From assembly GCF_019711685.1 (NCBI RefSeq), contig NZ_JAIGYQ010000003.1, forward strand, positions 102,519-166,518: a stretch of DNA of 64,000 bases, in the 5' to 3' direction. The number at the start of each line of letters is the position of its first letter. Position 1 is the first letter of the stretch. This DNA comes from Helicobacter turcicus. Lineage in GTDB: Bacteria > Campylobacterota > Campylobacteria > Campylobacterales > Helicobacteraceae. Positions 1-8,294 of this stretch are shown piece by piece. A model generated the notes under the pieces. The model was not told where the DNA came from, ran no database searches, and was given only the letters and a program-made list of their open reading frames with translations. The position numbers and the translations under genes were made by a program.

Positions 1-664
1 CTTGATAGTCTTTAAAATGCGTTTTATTTGTTGTGCCAACTTCGTGTAAAATAGCACCAGAGTCTTCCATAACACGTGGAATCCGAAAACTTCCACCAAT
101 CTCAATTAATTCACCACGAGATACAATTACTTCTTTGCCTTTAGCAAAAGTGTTTAGGATTAAAAACACAGCCGCAGCATTATTATTAACAACAAGCACA
201 TCTTCTGCGCCTAAAAGAGCTTTAAATTGCCCTTGTAAATGGATATAGCGCTCTCCTCGTGAACCTTTTTGAAGGTTGTATTCTAGGTTATTGTATTGGG
301 TTAAAATGGGTTTGATTTCCTCTAAAATTTCCTCTGAAAATATGCTACGTCCTAAGTTTGTATGCACGACGATTCCAGTGGCGTTAATTAGCGGCTTTAA
401 AGACTTTTGTGTTGCATTTTGGTATGTTGCTACAATGCGCTTTACACAAGTGCTAAAGTCCAGCAAAACCCCACCTTCTAGCAACTCTTGACGATAGGCG
501 TCTAAAAACTCTAAAGTTATGCGCTTTAAAAGACTTGGATTTACCATTTTAAGTTCCGCATTTAGTGCATTTAGAAGTTTATCTGTTTTTGGGATATGTT
601 GTAAAGAATCTTGCAAGGAATCTCGCAAGTGGTCTTGAATGTCTTTTTGGCTCTCTTGTTGCAT
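1..664 (-). CDS. selA: L-seryl-tRNA(Sec) selenium transferase, N-terminal part (cut by window edge)
   Basis: SelA is the PLP enzyme that converts seryl-tRNA(Sec) to selenocysteinyl-tRNA(Sec) using selenophosphate. Reading leftward from the ATG at 664-662, 221 codons are open to the window edge. The translation shows SelA-family blocks: NATGIVVHTNLGRS (about residue 97), the LLGAEDVLVVNNNAAAVFL block, and SRGELIEIGGSFRIP followed by GAILHEVGTTNKTH near the edge. The PLP lysine lies beyond the window. The upstream 130 bases separate it from a divergent universal stress gene. Its presence implies the host makes selenoproteins (formate dehydrogenase is the usual one in this order), which fits the nearby molybdate operon; that link is inference. 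Confidence 0.93.
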   Translation of the reverse strand, partial: MQQESQKDIQDHLRDSLQDSLQHIPKTDKLLNALNAELKMVNPSLLKRITLEFLDAYRQELLEGGVLLDFSTCVKRIVATYQNATQKSLKPLINATGIVVHTNLGRSIFSEEILEEIKPILTQYNNLEYNLQKGSRGERYIHLQGQFKALLGAEDVLVVNNNAAAVFLILNTFAKGKEVIVSRGELIEIGGSFRIPRVMEDSGAILHEVGTTNKTHFKDYQ

Positions 665-757
665 AAAACACTCTCTTTTTAGGCATTTAATTTGGTAAAA
701 GGTAGCGCATTATTGCTTTATTTTCTGTGAATTTATAAGTTTTTTGATGAGTTTTGC

Positions 758-763
758 TATAAT
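758..763 (+). promoter_or_regulatory. -10 box for the universal stress gene
   Basis: TATAAT preceded by TGC, an extended -10, lies 31 bases before the ATG at 795. No good -35 box is visible, which is usual for vegetative promoters in this group. Confidence 0.6.
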
Positions 764-794
764 TTTTACCATTTTAAAATGTAAGGAATTTGCG

Positions 795-1211
795 ATGAAA
801 AAAATTCTGTTTGCCGTTGATGGAACGTCATCTTGTCAAAAGGCAGCGCAGTTTGTGGTGAATTTTTTTGGAGATAGAGAGGATTGCGCAATTAGCATTA
901 TCCATGTAAAAACGCCTATTATGCTTTATGGAGAGGCGGCACTTGCAGCGTATGAAGAGATTGAGAAAAAAGAAAATGCAGAGAGTGATAAGCTACTAGA
1001 AGATTTTAGTGCAATTTTTACAAATAAAGGTGTCAATGTGAGTCAAAAGCTTTTGGAGGGTGAAGCAGTTACAGAAGTGCTAAATTATGCAAAAGATTTT
1101 GATTTGCTAGTAATTGGGCAGAGTGAAGAAAACTTTTGGAACAAGATTTTTTCTTCTAATCAAAACGACTTTTCTGAAAAATCTCCGATTCCAATTTTAA
1201 TAGTGAAGTAA
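795..1211 (+). CDS. Universal stress protein family (UspA-like), 138 aa
   Basis: This is a single-domain Usp protein. The start ATG at 795 follows AAGGA with good spacing; an upstream in-frame ATG at 744 has no ribosome site and precedes the -10 box. The N-terminus MKKILFAVDGTSSCQKAA is the first beta strand and nucleotide-binding turn of the fold, and DFDLLVIGQSEE near residue 110 is the Usp signature region. The usual Gly-x2-Gly-x9-Gly(S/T) ATP motif is degenerate (GQSEENFWNKIFSS), so ATP binding is doubtful. It is a single gene, convergent with leuB across a shared hairpin. The function is probably stress survival; no specific partner can be inferred. Confidence 0.85.
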   Translation: MKKILFAVDGTSSCQKAAQFVVNFFGDREDCAISIIHVKTPIMLYGEAALAAYEEIEKKENAESDKLLEDFSAIFTNKGVNVSQKLLEGEAVTEVLNYAKDFDLLVIGQSEENFWNKIFSSNQNDFSEKSPIPILIVK

Positions 1212-1218
1212 TATGGAA

Positions 1219-1245
1219 TCTATTCTAGGGCTTACCTAGAATAGA
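1219..1245. terminator. Shared hairpin between convergent usp and leuB
   Basis: Perfect 11-bp inverted repeat: TCTATTCTAGG (1219-1229), a 5-base loop, and CCTAGAATAGA (1235-1245), followed by AATTCTTTT. It lies 8 bases after the usp stop and about 80 bases past the leuB stop, so it may terminate both. Confidence 0.65.
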
Positions 1246-1325
1246 AATTCTTTTGAAGTTGAAGCGAATTCTAGTTTTAGGATTTAACTTTATAGAATCT
1301 GATTTAACTTTTATTCAACTTGTGC

Positions 1326-2396
1326 TTAGAGTTTTGCAATTTTTTCTGTAATAACGCTTCCCATACGCTCACAACTGCAGACTTCTTTTGCTCCATAGTT
1401 TGCAATATCTTTTGTGCGAAACCCTTCTTTAAGCGTTTCTTCAATGGCACTATCAATTGCTGTGGCTGCTTGTGTTTGCCCTAAAGAGTAACGAAGCATC
1501 ATTGCTGCACTTGCAATTGTTGCAATAGGATTTGCAATTCCTAGTCCTGCAATATCTGGCGCACTTCCATGGATTGGTTCATAAATTGCCGCTTTTCCTC
1601 CAATAGATGCACTAGGAAGTAACCCGATAGAGCCACTTAGCATACTTGCCTCATCGCTTAGAATATCACCAAAAAGATTGCCTGTTAAAATGACATCAAA
1701 CTGCTTAGGATTGCGAATTAGTTGCATTGCTGTATTATCCACATACATGTGTGTTAATTCCACTTGCGGATATTCTTTTGCCACCTCACTAACAACTTCA
1801 CGCCATAGCTGGCTAACATCAAGCACATTTGCCTTATCTACAGAGCAGACTTTTTTACTACGTTTCATTGCTGCGCTAAAGGCGGTGTGTGCAATGCGTT
1901 TAACCTCATCAACACTATAAACCATCGTGTTAAATCCTCTATCTTTATCACGCCCCTTTGGTGTGCCAAAATAGATTCCACCAATTAGCTCACGCACTAC
2001 AAGAATATCTACGCCTTTGATAACTTCTGGCTTGAGTGTGCTAGCTTCTACAAGTTCGTCATAAACTTTAGCCGGACGGAAGTTCGCAAAAACTTCTAAA
2101 CTTTTTCTTAAATGCAATAATCCACTCTCAGGACGCAATTCTCTAGGGAGATTATCCCATTTTTCTCCACCAATTGCACCAAACAACGTAGCATCTGCCT
2201 TTAAGCAACCCTCAATAGTTTCTTGCGGCAAAGGAGAGCCTGTTAAATCATAAGCGATTCCACCCATTAAAAAATCTTCAAATTCTAAGTTAAAGTTAAA
2301 TTTCTCCGCAATAACTTTTAAAATTTTTAGTGCTTCATTAATGATTTCAGGTCCGATTCCATCACCCTTAATCACGGCAATTTTATAAGTTTGCAT
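1326..2396 (-). CDS. leuB: 3-isopropylmalate dehydrogenase
   Basis: LeuB oxidatively decarboxylates 3-isopropylmalate in leucine synthesis (cytosolic, NAD-dependent). The 356-aa length is normal. The N-terminus [19 protein letters not shown] is the conserved GDGIGPE start. Further family blocks are [13 protein letters not shown], the catalytic-Tyr block [15 protein letters not shown], the Lys/Asp segment [16 protein letters not shown], and [24 protein letters not shown] with metal-binding aspartates. Its start overlaps the end of leuD by 14 bases, so the pair is translationally coupled. leuA and leuC are not adjacent here, unlike the leuABCD block of Campylobacter jejuni. Confidence 0.96.
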   Translation of the reverse strand: MQTYKIAVIKGDGIGPEIINEALKILKVIAEKFNFNLEFEDFLMGGIAYDLTGSPLPQETIEGCLKADATLFGAIGGEKWDNLPRELRPESGLLHLRKSLEVFANFRPAKVYDELVEASTLKPEVIKGVDILVVRELIGGIYFGTPKGRDKDRGFNTMVYSVDEVKRIAHTAFSAAMKRSKKVCSVDKANVLDVSQLWREVVSEVAKEYPQVELTHMYVDNTAMQLIRNPKQFDVILTGNLFGDILSDEASMLSGSIGLLPSASIGGKAAIYEPIHGSAPDIAGLGIANPIATIASAAMMLRYSLGQTQAATAIDSAIEETLKEGFRTKDIANYGAKEVCSCERMGSVITEKIAKL

Positions 2397-2895
2397 TGTT
2401 GTCTCCTAGCTTATTTTTTGCATAAGGGATTAACCCTCCGCTTTCTAATAGCTCTAGCATAAAAGGGGGAATTGCAGTAAATGTGTAGCTACAATTTTGT
2501 GTATGGTTTTTAATTGTGCCATCTTTTAAGTCAATTTCTAAAATATCGCCCTCATTAATGGAATCTGCTTCTTTAATCTCTAAAATTGGCAACCCTGTAT
2601 TAAAGGCATTGCGATAAAAAATGCGTGCATAACTTTTTGCAATGACCGCACTAATACCCGCCGCTTTAATTGCCACAGGTGCGTGCTCACGGCTTGATCC
2701 ACAGCCAAAATTCTCTCCTGCAACGATAATATCGCCTTGTGTAATTAAATCCACAAACCCATTTCTTGCATCTTCCATTAAATGTGAAGCTAAGATTGCA
2801 GAATCGGTTGTGTTTAAGTAACGTGCAGCAATAATTAAGTCTGTATCAATGTTATCCCCAAATTTCCAAGCTTTAGCTTTTTTAATTGCTTTCAT
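2383..2895 (-). CDS. leuD: 3-isopropylmalate dehydratase small subunit, 170 aa
   Basis: LeuD is the swivelling small subunit of isopropylmalate isomerase and pairs with LeuC, whose gene is not in this window. The start ATG at 2895 ([13 protein letters not shown]) follows AAGGA; a longer in-frame extension to 2946 runs through the preceding small gene and is not supported. Family features are [16 protein letters not shown] (residues 14-29), the substrate-loop motif [14 protein letters not shown] (near 58-71), and [12 protein letters not shown]. It overlaps leuB by 14 bases and sits 8 bases after the 71-aa gene. Confidence 0.95.
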   Translation of the reverse strand: MKAIKKAKAWKFGDNIDTDLIIAARYLNTTDSAILASHLMEDARNGFVDLITQGDIIVAGENFGCGSSREHAPVAIKAAGISAVIAKSYARIFYRNAFNTGLPILEIKEADSINEGDILEIDLKDGTIKNHTQNCSYTFTAIPPFMLELLESGGLIPYAKNKLGDNNANL

Positions 2896-2903
2896 ATTTT
2901 TCC

Positions 2904-3119
2904 TTAATCTGTGTAAGGCTTGAGTTTTGAGCCATCCCAATACCAATCTTTACTAAAAAGTGCTTTCTTGCAAGATTCTGGCACTTTTAAGAAAAATACT
3001 CTTTGCGCTTCTATGTCGTTTGATATTAGAGAGTGTTCTATTCCTAAGATTAAGTTTTCTGGTGTAACCTTGACATTCTCTACCAAAATATCACGCGTTT
3101 CTTGATTAATAATTGTCAT
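2904..3119 (-). CDS. Small protein of unknown function at head of leuDB operon, 71 aa
   Basis: Start ATG at 3119 has an ideal AGGAG site just upstream and a TGCTATAAT extended -10 a little further up. The protein is soluble, with no signal peptide or membrane segment. It opens MTIINQETRDILVENVKV and ends in the aromatic stretch KDWYWDGSKLKPY. I do not recognise a family. The stop is 8 bases before leuD, so it is co-transcribed with leuD-leuB, but nothing in the sequence ties it to leucine synthesis. The good Shine-Dalgarno site and promoter make it a likely real gene. Confidence 0.7.
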   Translation of the reverse strand: MTIINQETRDILVENVKVTPENLILGIEHSLISNDIEAQRVFFLKVPESCKKALFSKDWYWDGSKLKPYTD

Positions 3120-3139
3120 TTTCTCTCCTTGTGCAAGGC

Positions 3140-3145
3140 ATTATA
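3140..3145 (-). promoter_or_regulatory. -10 box for the leuDB operon
   Basis: On the minus strand TGC-TATAAT, an extended -10, ends 20 bases before the ATG of the 71-aa gene. Confidence 0.6.
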
Positions 3146-3213
3146 GCAAAAGAATTTTTCAAAACTTTTTAAAAATGGCTTAAGATTCATAGAGATTCCA
3201 CATTCGCAAATTA

Positions 3214-3242
3214 TTGACAATCGTTATATATTATAATATAAT
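3214..3242 (+). promoter_or_regulatory. Near-consensus sigma-70 promoter of the mod operon
   Basis: TTGACA (3214-3219), a 17-base spacer and TATAAT (3237-3242). Both hexamers are perfect, which is rare in this window where most genes show only a -10 box. A strong promoter of this kind usually needs a repressor; a ModE-like operator overlaps it. Confidence 0.75.
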
Positions 3243-3245
3243 TCG
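3222..3245. promoter_or_regulatory. Candidate ModE operator
   Basis: Interrupted palindrome CGTTATATA - TTATAA - TATAATTCG. The layout (CG, TATATA, 6-base centre, TATA, CG) follows the E. coli ModE site pattern, with the right half arm imperfect (6 of 9 positions match the ideal inverted arm). It covers the spacer and the -10 box of the mod promoter, so bound ModE would block RNA polymerase. The assignment is by pattern only. Confidence 0.6.
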
Positions 3246-3287
3246 GTTTATTTTCGCAAAAACAAATTTGGTGTTGGAGTGTGGAAT

Positions 3288-4091
3288 TTGCAAGTAAAAG
3301 GGCGCATTTGGATTAAGGAGCAAGATAAAAACTTTCTAGGACATGGAAAGATTGAGCTACTAGAACGTATTGTAAAAAGTGGTTCTATTTCAAAAGCTGC
3401 AAAAGAAATGAAAATGAGTTATAAGGCGGCTTGGGATAGCATAGATTTAATGAATAAGGTGGCAAGTGAACCTCTTGTAATGCGTGTAACAGGCGGTAAA
3501 GGTGGTGGCGGAACTCAAGTTACGCAAAAAGGCTTAGAGGCAATTCGGATTTTTCGAGAAATGGAGAGAATTTCAGAGGAGCTTTACACTCTTTTTGAGG
3601 GAGATTTAGAGACTTGGGATTCTATGCTTGGCAAAACAAAAGAATCCATCAATGAAGTAAGGAGAAACGTCTTGTTAAAAACTAGTGCAAGAAATCAACT
3701 TTTAGGAGAGATTTTAGAGATTAAAGAAGGAGCTGTGAATGCTGAAGTAACACTAAAAATCAAAGAGAATATGCAAATTGTTAGCGCAATAACTCTGCAT
3801 TCTTTAAAAGAGTTAGGTTTAAAAGTGGGAATGCAGGCTTATGCACTAATTAAAGCAAATTGGATTGTGATTTTCACGCAAGAACCAAAAGGAATCTCAC
3901 TACGTAATTGTCTCTGTGGAGAAATAAGCACCTTAAAAGAGGGTGCAGTCAATGCTGAAGTTCGTATCAATTGTAATGGAGTAGAGCTAAGTGCTGTGGT
4001 AACAGAGGATTCTAAAGAAACTCTTACATTAAAAATTGGACAACAAGTGTGGTTTGGCTTTAAGGCAAACAATGTAATTTTAGGAATTTAA
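3288..4091 (+). CDS. modE: Molybdate-responsive regulator ModE with two Mop (TOBE) domains
   Basis: ModE represses molybdate uptake genes when molybdate is bound. The N-terminal winged helix-turn-helix contains the LysR-like stretch LLERIVKSGSISKAAKEMKMSYKAAWDSID and the glycine-rich wing GGKGGGGTQVTQKG. Two tandem Mop/TOBE domains follow, with matching openings GEILEIKEGAVNAEV and GEISTLKEGAVNAEV. About 267 aa, the full E. coli-type architecture. I prefer the TTG at 3288 (MQVKGRIWIKEQ) because GGAG lies 8 bases upstream; a GTG at 3279 in the same frame overlaps that GGAG. It is first in the mod operon and its own promoter carries a ModE-like site, so autoregulation is likely. Confidence 0.88.
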   Translation: MQVKGRIWIKEQDKNFLGHGKIELLERIVKSGSISKAAKEMKMSYKAAWDSIDLMNKVASEPLVMRVTGGKGGGGTQVTQKGLEAIRIFREMERISEELYTLFEGDLETWDSMLGKTKESINEVRRNVLLKTSARNQLLGEILEIKEGAVNAEVTLKIKENMQIVSAITLHSLKELGLKVGMQAYALIKANWIVIFTQEPKGISLRNCLCGEISTLKEGAVNAEVRINCNGVELSAVVTEDSKETLTLKIGQQVWFGFKANNVILGI

Positions 4092-4100
4092 GGAGAAAAA

Positions 4101-4865
4101 ATGTTGAATAAAATTAAAAAAGCAGTTATGGTTGGAATTTGTGGTGTGTTTTTTAGTATTAATGCACAAGCAGAAGAGATAAAAGTCCTAGCAGCAGCTT
4201 CTCTAAAGTATGTGCTTGAGGAGATTAAGGGCGATTTTTTAGCAGATAAGAAGGGCGATAGTATTGCAATTTCTTATATCTCTAGCGGCAAGGCGTATGC
4301 ACAGATTAAAAATGGTTCACCTACGCATTTATTTGTTGCAGCAGATGTTAGTTATCCTGCAAAACTTTATGCAGAGAAATTAGCCCCTAGCAAGGAAGAG
4401 ATTTATGCAAAGGGAAAATTGGTGTTTTGGAGCAATGATACAAACTTCAAAGTTAAAGAGTTTGGGGATATTTTGAATCCAAAAATTACACATATTGCAA
4501 TCCCAAATCCTAAAGTTGCACCTTATGGTCGGGCTTCAATGGAAGCATTAGAGGCAACAAAAATGCTAGAAAAAGTGCAAAATAAATTTGTAACAGGAGA
4601 GAGCATAGGAGCAGCTACAACTTATGTGGAATCCAAAAATGCAGAAGTAGGTTTTACAGCTTTATCAATGCTAGGAGAGAGTGGAATTAACACGCCAACA
4701 ATGAGTTTTGTTGCTATTGATGAGAAGCTTTATAAGCCCATTGAACAAGCTCTTGTGATTACAAATTATGGAAAAGATTCTAAACTTGCTAAAGATTTCA
4801 AAGAGTATATTTTAAGCAAAAGCGCAAAAGAAAAATTTGTAAAGTTTGGATATAGTGTTGAATAG
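4101..4865 (+). CDS. modA: Molybdate ABC transporter, periplasmic binding protein
   Basis: ModA binds molybdate or tungstate in the periplasm and delivers it to ModB. Signal peptide residues 1-24 (MLNKIKKAVMVGICG then INAQAEE). The mature start IKVLAAASLKYVLEEI is the conserved anion-binding AAASL segment, followed by ISYISSGKAYAQIKNGSP with the second oxyanion Ser. The 254-aa length is usual. It follows modE by 9 bases with GGAG, and its 3' end overlaps the next gene by 20 bases. Confidence 0.95.
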   Translation: MLNKIKKAVMVGICGVFFSINAQAEEIKVLAAASLKYVLEEIKGDFLADKKGDSIAISYISSGKAYAQIKNGSPTHLFVAADVSYPAKLYAEKLAPSKEEIYAKGKLVFWSNDTNFKVKEFGDILNPKITHIAIPNPKVAPYGRASMEALEATKMLEKVQNKFVTGESIGAATTYVESKNAEVGFTALSMLGESGINTPTMSFVAIDEKLYKPIEQALVITNYGKDSKLAKDFKEYILSKSAKEKFVKFGYSVE

Positions 4866-5277
4866 ACTTAAAGGAACGTTTGTATATTTTAGCGCACAAG
4901 AGGGCATTTTACGCCTTTATGTGCGCTTAAGTGGAGGAAGTGGTTTTAAAAATACAGAATCGCAAATGCTTAGTGTGCTATTGCTGGAGAATTCCGTATT
5001 TTTAGAGCCATTTTTAAATAAAACCTTAGAAATAGGTTTTAAAGAAAGTAATGTGATTGTAGGGTTAGAGTTAAAAGGTGTGCATAATACTTTTAAGAGT
5101 GAGATTTTAGGGATAGAGATGGACACACTTTTTGCAAGACTTGTGTTAAAAACTGATGTTATATCTAATGTAATTACAGCATTATGCCCACTAGATTTTG
5201 TCGCACAAAATGTTCTTAAAAAGGGCGATTGTGTGGAGTGGCATATCCCTGAAAATGCTGTAATGTTGTATGTATAA
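4846..5277 (+). CDS. TOBE/Mop-like molybdenum-binding protein in the mod operon, 143 aa
   Basis: The gene lies between modA and modB, as does the Mop-like gene of C. jejuni (Cj0302c, from memory). It is soluble, with no signal peptide, and built mostly of beta strands such as LNRLKGTFVYFSAQEGILRLYVRLSGG; the C-terminal half has an HNTFKSEILGIEMDTLFARLVLKT stretch that resembles a Mop domain. A role in cytosolic molybdate storage or in ABC regulation is inference. The start is uncertain: TTG 4846, GTG 4855 and TTG 4858 are all in frame inside the modA tail, and none is ATG. Its TAA shares an A with the modB ATG. Confidence 0.65.
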   Translation: MDIVLNRLKGTFVYFSAQEGILRLYVRLSGGSGFKNTESQMLSVLLLENSVFLEPFLNKTLEIGFKESNVIVGLELKGVHNTFKSEILGIEMDTLFARLVLKTDVISNVITALCPLDFVAQNVLKKGDCVEWHIPENAVMLYV

Positions 5278-5951
5278 TGCAAAATTTTGAGAGTTTTTTT
5301 ATCACAATGCTCTTAACGCTAAAAGTGGCGTTGATTACGACATTTGTGTTGCTATTTCTTGCGATTCCACTTGCATATTTTCTAGCTTTTAATAAAAGCA
5401 AAATCACACCCATTTTAGAAGCAATTGTCTCAATGCCTTTAGTGCTTCCTCCTAGTGTTTTAGGATTTTATTTGCTTATTACCTTCAGTCCGCAAAGTGT
5501 TTTAGGGAAGTTTTTGTTAGAGACATTTAATTTAAAGCTTGTTTTTAGTTTTGAGGGATTGGTTGTAGGGTCGGTGATTTTTTCACTTCCTTTTATGGTG
5601 AATCCGATTCAAGCAGGATTTTCTTCTTTGCCAAAATCACTTTTTGAAGCGGCTCTAACGCTTGGAAAAAGTCGTGTAAAGATTCTTTGTTTTGTGCTAT
5701 TGCCTAATATTTCGCGCTCTTTACTTGTTGGGGTTGTAGTAACTTTTGCGCACACTATTGGTGAGTTTGGAGTTGTGATGATGATTGGGGGGAATATTGA
5801 AGGCGTTACGCGTGTAGCAAGTATTGCAATTTATGATGAAGTAGAATCTCTAAATTACGTTCTAGCACATCAATATGCTTTGAGTTTATTTGTCATAACA
5901 TTTTCTATTTTGCTTTTGACATTTTATTTAAATAAAAGAGACGTGAAGTGA
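5277..5951 (+). CDS. modB: Molybdate ABC transporter permease
   Basis: ModB forms the membrane channel of the ModABC importer. About five membrane segments are visible (for example TLKVALITTFVLLFLAI and LPLVLPPSVLGFYLLI). The cytoplasmic coupling loop EAALTLGKSRVKILCFVLLP is the EAA motif that docks on ModC. Length 224 aa is normal. It overlaps the previous stop by one base (TAATG) and modC by four, so the operon is tightly coupled. Confidence 0.95.
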   Translation: MQNFESFFITMLLTLKVALITTFVLLFLAIPLAYFLAFNKSKITPILEAIVSMPLVLPPSVLGFYLLITFSPQSVLGKFLLETFNLKLVFSFEGLVVGSVIFSLPFMVNPIQAGFSSLPKSLFEAALTLGKSRVKILCFVLLPNISRSLLVGVVVTFAHTIGEFGVVMMIGGNIEGVTRVASIAIYDEVESLNYVLAHQYALSLFVITFSILLLTFYLNKRDVK

Positions 5952-6844
5952 TTGTTTTAGACATTCAAAAGCGTCTTTTAAGCGCACAAGGGGAGATTGT
6001 GCTAAAGGTGAATTATGCTTTTAAAGAGCAGGATTTAATTACGCTTTTTGGTAAAAGTGGAGCAGGAAAAACAACGATTTTGCGCATTTTAGCAGGGTTA
6101 GTAGAACCAGATTTTGGGCGTGTGCAAGTAGGAGATACATTATGGTTTGAGCGCACAAAAGGAGCTAGTAAGCCCTCTATTAATCTTCCTCCTCAAAAGC
6201 GTTCTATTGGCTTTGTATTTCAAGATTATGCCCTATTTCCAAATATGAGTGTGGAGGAGAATCTGTATTTTGCCTTGCCAAAGGGAGTGGATAAGAAAAA
6301 GGTTGCAGAGTTATTAGAGATTACAGAATTGCAAGCTTTAGCAAAGCAAAAACCTAATGTGTTAAGTGGCGGACAGCAACAACGTGTTGCATTGGCTAGA
6401 GCATTAGTTAGAAGTCCAGAGATTTTACTTTTAGATGAGCCATTTTCTGCTTTGGATTCTATGATGGCGTATAAACTTCAAAAGGAATTACTAAAGATTC
6501 ATCATCATTTTAATCTAACTACATTTCTAGTTAGCCATAATTTTAGTGAAGTGTTTTTTCTCTCAAATTTTGTGCTTTGCATTGAAAAAGGGCGCATAGC
6601 AAAGCAAGGAAGTCCAAGCAGTGTATTTTTAGAAGATATGCCAAGTGGGAAGTTCCGCCATAGTGGAGTGGTGCTAGAGATTAAAAAGAGCGGACTAGTG
6701 TATATTTTAAGTGTGCTAATTGGTAATGAAATCGCACAAATCACTGCACAAGAAGAGGAAGTGCGGAATCTAAAGAGTGGCGATTCTGTAATTCTTGCTT
6801 CTAAAGCGTGGAATCCGGTAGTGGCGCAGATTAAGAATCTCTAA
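5948..6844 (+). CDS. modC: Molybdate ABC transporter ATPase
   Basis: ModC powers molybdate import. Walker A GKSGAGKTT (residues 35-43), ABC signature LSGGQQQRVALARAL, Walker B EILLLDEPFSALD and the switch His in FLVSHNFSEVFF. A C-terminal regulatory TOBE-like domain follows (HSGVVLEIKKSGLVYIL). 298 aa. Starts with GTG overlapping the modB stop by four bases. It is the last gene of the operon; no strong hairpin follows directly. Confidence 0.94.
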   Translation: MIVLDIQKRLLSAQGEIVLKVNYAFKEQDLITLFGKSGAGKTTILRILAGLVEPDFGRVQVGDTLWFERTKGASKPSINLPPQKRSIGFVFQDYALFPNMSVEENLYFALPKGVDKKKVAELLEITELQALAKQKPNVLSGGQQQRVALARALVRSPEILLLDEPFSALDSMMAYKLQKELLKIHHHFNLTTFLVSHNFSEVFFLSNFVLCIEKGRIAKQGSPSSVFLEDMPSGKFRHSGVVLEIKKSGLVYILSVLIGNEIAQITAQEEEVRNLKSGDSVILASKAWNPVVAQIKNL

Positions 6845-7229
6845 TGATCTAGCGCACAGATTAGTGTAGAACAAAAAGACATTAAGTGTTGCAATTGATA
6901 AAAGTTTGTGTGAAAATCAAAAAGCTTTAAAATTTGCTAACAGCTCTTTTCTAAGTAAAAGCTATAAAGATTTATAATGTTATTGCAAAATGTATGTTAA
7001 TTTTAAGGATAAAAAGATAAGCTTTAACGCGTTTTTTCTTAAAGTGCTTACTTGTCAGACTTTTTGTGCAAGTTTTTAAGTAAGCAAGTTTAAACTCTAA
7101 ATTTATCCTCATACAATGCGTTTAGAATCTCTGCAACGCGTGTGAAATATTTTATGTTTTTATGGTAGCTTTATTAAAAAATGCTACAATTTTAGAATTT
7201 TTTAATCCAAAATTAAGTCCGAGGTAGAA
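6845..7229. other. Intergenic region between modC and pyrD, with pyrD promoter
   Basis: No coding signal is seen in these 385 bases. A 9-bp inverted repeat, TGCTTACTT (7045-7053) and AAGTAAGCA (7078-7086) with a 24-base loop, is the only notable structure; it lacks a following T-run. TGC-TACAAT at 7182-7190 is an extended -10 placed 39 bases before pyrD. Confidence 0.5.
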
Positions 7230-8294
7230 ATGCTACATTATCAGAATTTGCGTCAGCTAATTTTTCGTTTTGACCCAGAAGTTGCGCATAGTGTTGTGGA
7301 GTTTGTTTGCGCCCTTGCCCCAAAGATTCCAGCTCTGCTTCCTTTTCTTTCTAAAAAATTTTGTTTTAATGATCCTCTTTTATCTCAAGAAATTGATGGA
7401 ATGCGCTTTTATAACCCTGTTGGGCTCGCTGCTGGGTTTGATAAAAACGCTACAATGGTAGAAACACTTTGTGCATTGGGATTCTCACATTTAGAACTAG
7501 GTGCTCTAACGCCACTTGCTCAAAGCGGAAATGAAAAACCTCGCCTTTGGCGCCACACTAACGAAGAATCTATCCAAAATGCTATGGGTTTTAATAATGA
7601 TGGTGCAAATGCAGTGAGTATGCGCTTAGATAAGTGCTATCCTTTTGTGCTACCGCTTGGAATAAACATTGGAAAAAATAAATTAACCTCTCAAGAAAAT
7701 GCGATTGAGGATTACATAGCATTAGCTAAGACTTTTTCACAAAATTCGGATTATTTAAGTGTAAATATCTCATCACCAAACACACCCAATTTGCGTGATT
7801 TACAAAATGAAGCCTTTATTAAAGAACTCTTTAGTGCATTGTGTGAAATCTATAAAAAGCCAATTTACCTAAAAATCTCTCCAGATTTAAGTATTGATAG
7901 TGCGCTAAATTTGGTTGAGTGTGCCATGGATTTTGGAGCAAAAGGAATTATTGCTACAAACACAACATTAGATTATTCTCTTGTGGCAAATCCAAAGGAA
8001 AAAGGCGGAATCTCAGGCAAAGTTTTAGCACCAAAAAGCCGTGAAATGCTAAAACAAATCGCCCTAACCTTGAAAGCAAAAAAGCGTAAGGCAACACTAA
8101 TTAGCGTAGGCGGAATCGCAGATGCTAAAGAGGCTTATTTGCGTATTAGACTTGGGGCGAGTCTTGTGCAAGTCTTTAGTGCAATGATTTTTAAAGGACC
8201 AAGTTTAGTTAAGTGTATTAATAGAGATTTGAAAGATCATTTAGAACGTGATGGGTTTAATCACATTAGTGAGGCTGTAGGTGTGGATTTATGA
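7230..8294 (+). CDS. pyrD: Dihydroorotate dehydrogenase (quinone), class 2
   Basis: Membrane-associated flavoenzyme that oxidises dihydroorotate to orotate in pyrimidine synthesis and passes electrons to quinone. The class 2 N-terminal amphipathic helical region is present (residues 1-40, FRFDPEVAHSVVEFVCALAP). NPVGLAAGFDKNA is the FMN-phosphate region, FNNDGANAV and LSVNISSPNTPNLRDLQ carry the catalytic serine block, and IISVGGIADAKEAY-like residues ISVGGIADAKEAYLRI bind the FMN phosphate. 354 aa. Overlaps the protease gene by four bases (ATGA). Confidence 0.96.
   Translation: MLHYQNLRQLIFRFDPEVAHSVVEFVCALAPKIPALLPFLSKKFCFNDPLLSQEIDGMRFYNPVGLAAGFDKNATMVETLCALGFSHLELGALTPLAQSGNEKPRLWRHTNEESIQNAMGFNNDGANAVSMRLDKCYPFVLPLGINIGKNKLTSQENAIEDYIALAKTFSQNSDYLSVNISSPNTPNLRDLQNEAFIKELFSALCEIYKKPIYLKISPDLSIDSALNLVECAMDFGAKGIIATNTTLDYSLVANPKEKGGISGKVLAPKSREMLKQIALTLKAKKRKATLISVGGIADAKEAYLRIRLGASLVQVFSAMIFKGPSLVKCINRDLKDHLERDGFNHISEAVGVDL

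Noticed and set aside
7045..7086. 9-bp inverted repeat before pyrD as terminator or riboswitch
   Set aside because: The loop is 24 bases, there is no T-run and no known aptamer pattern; reported only as a structure in the gap.
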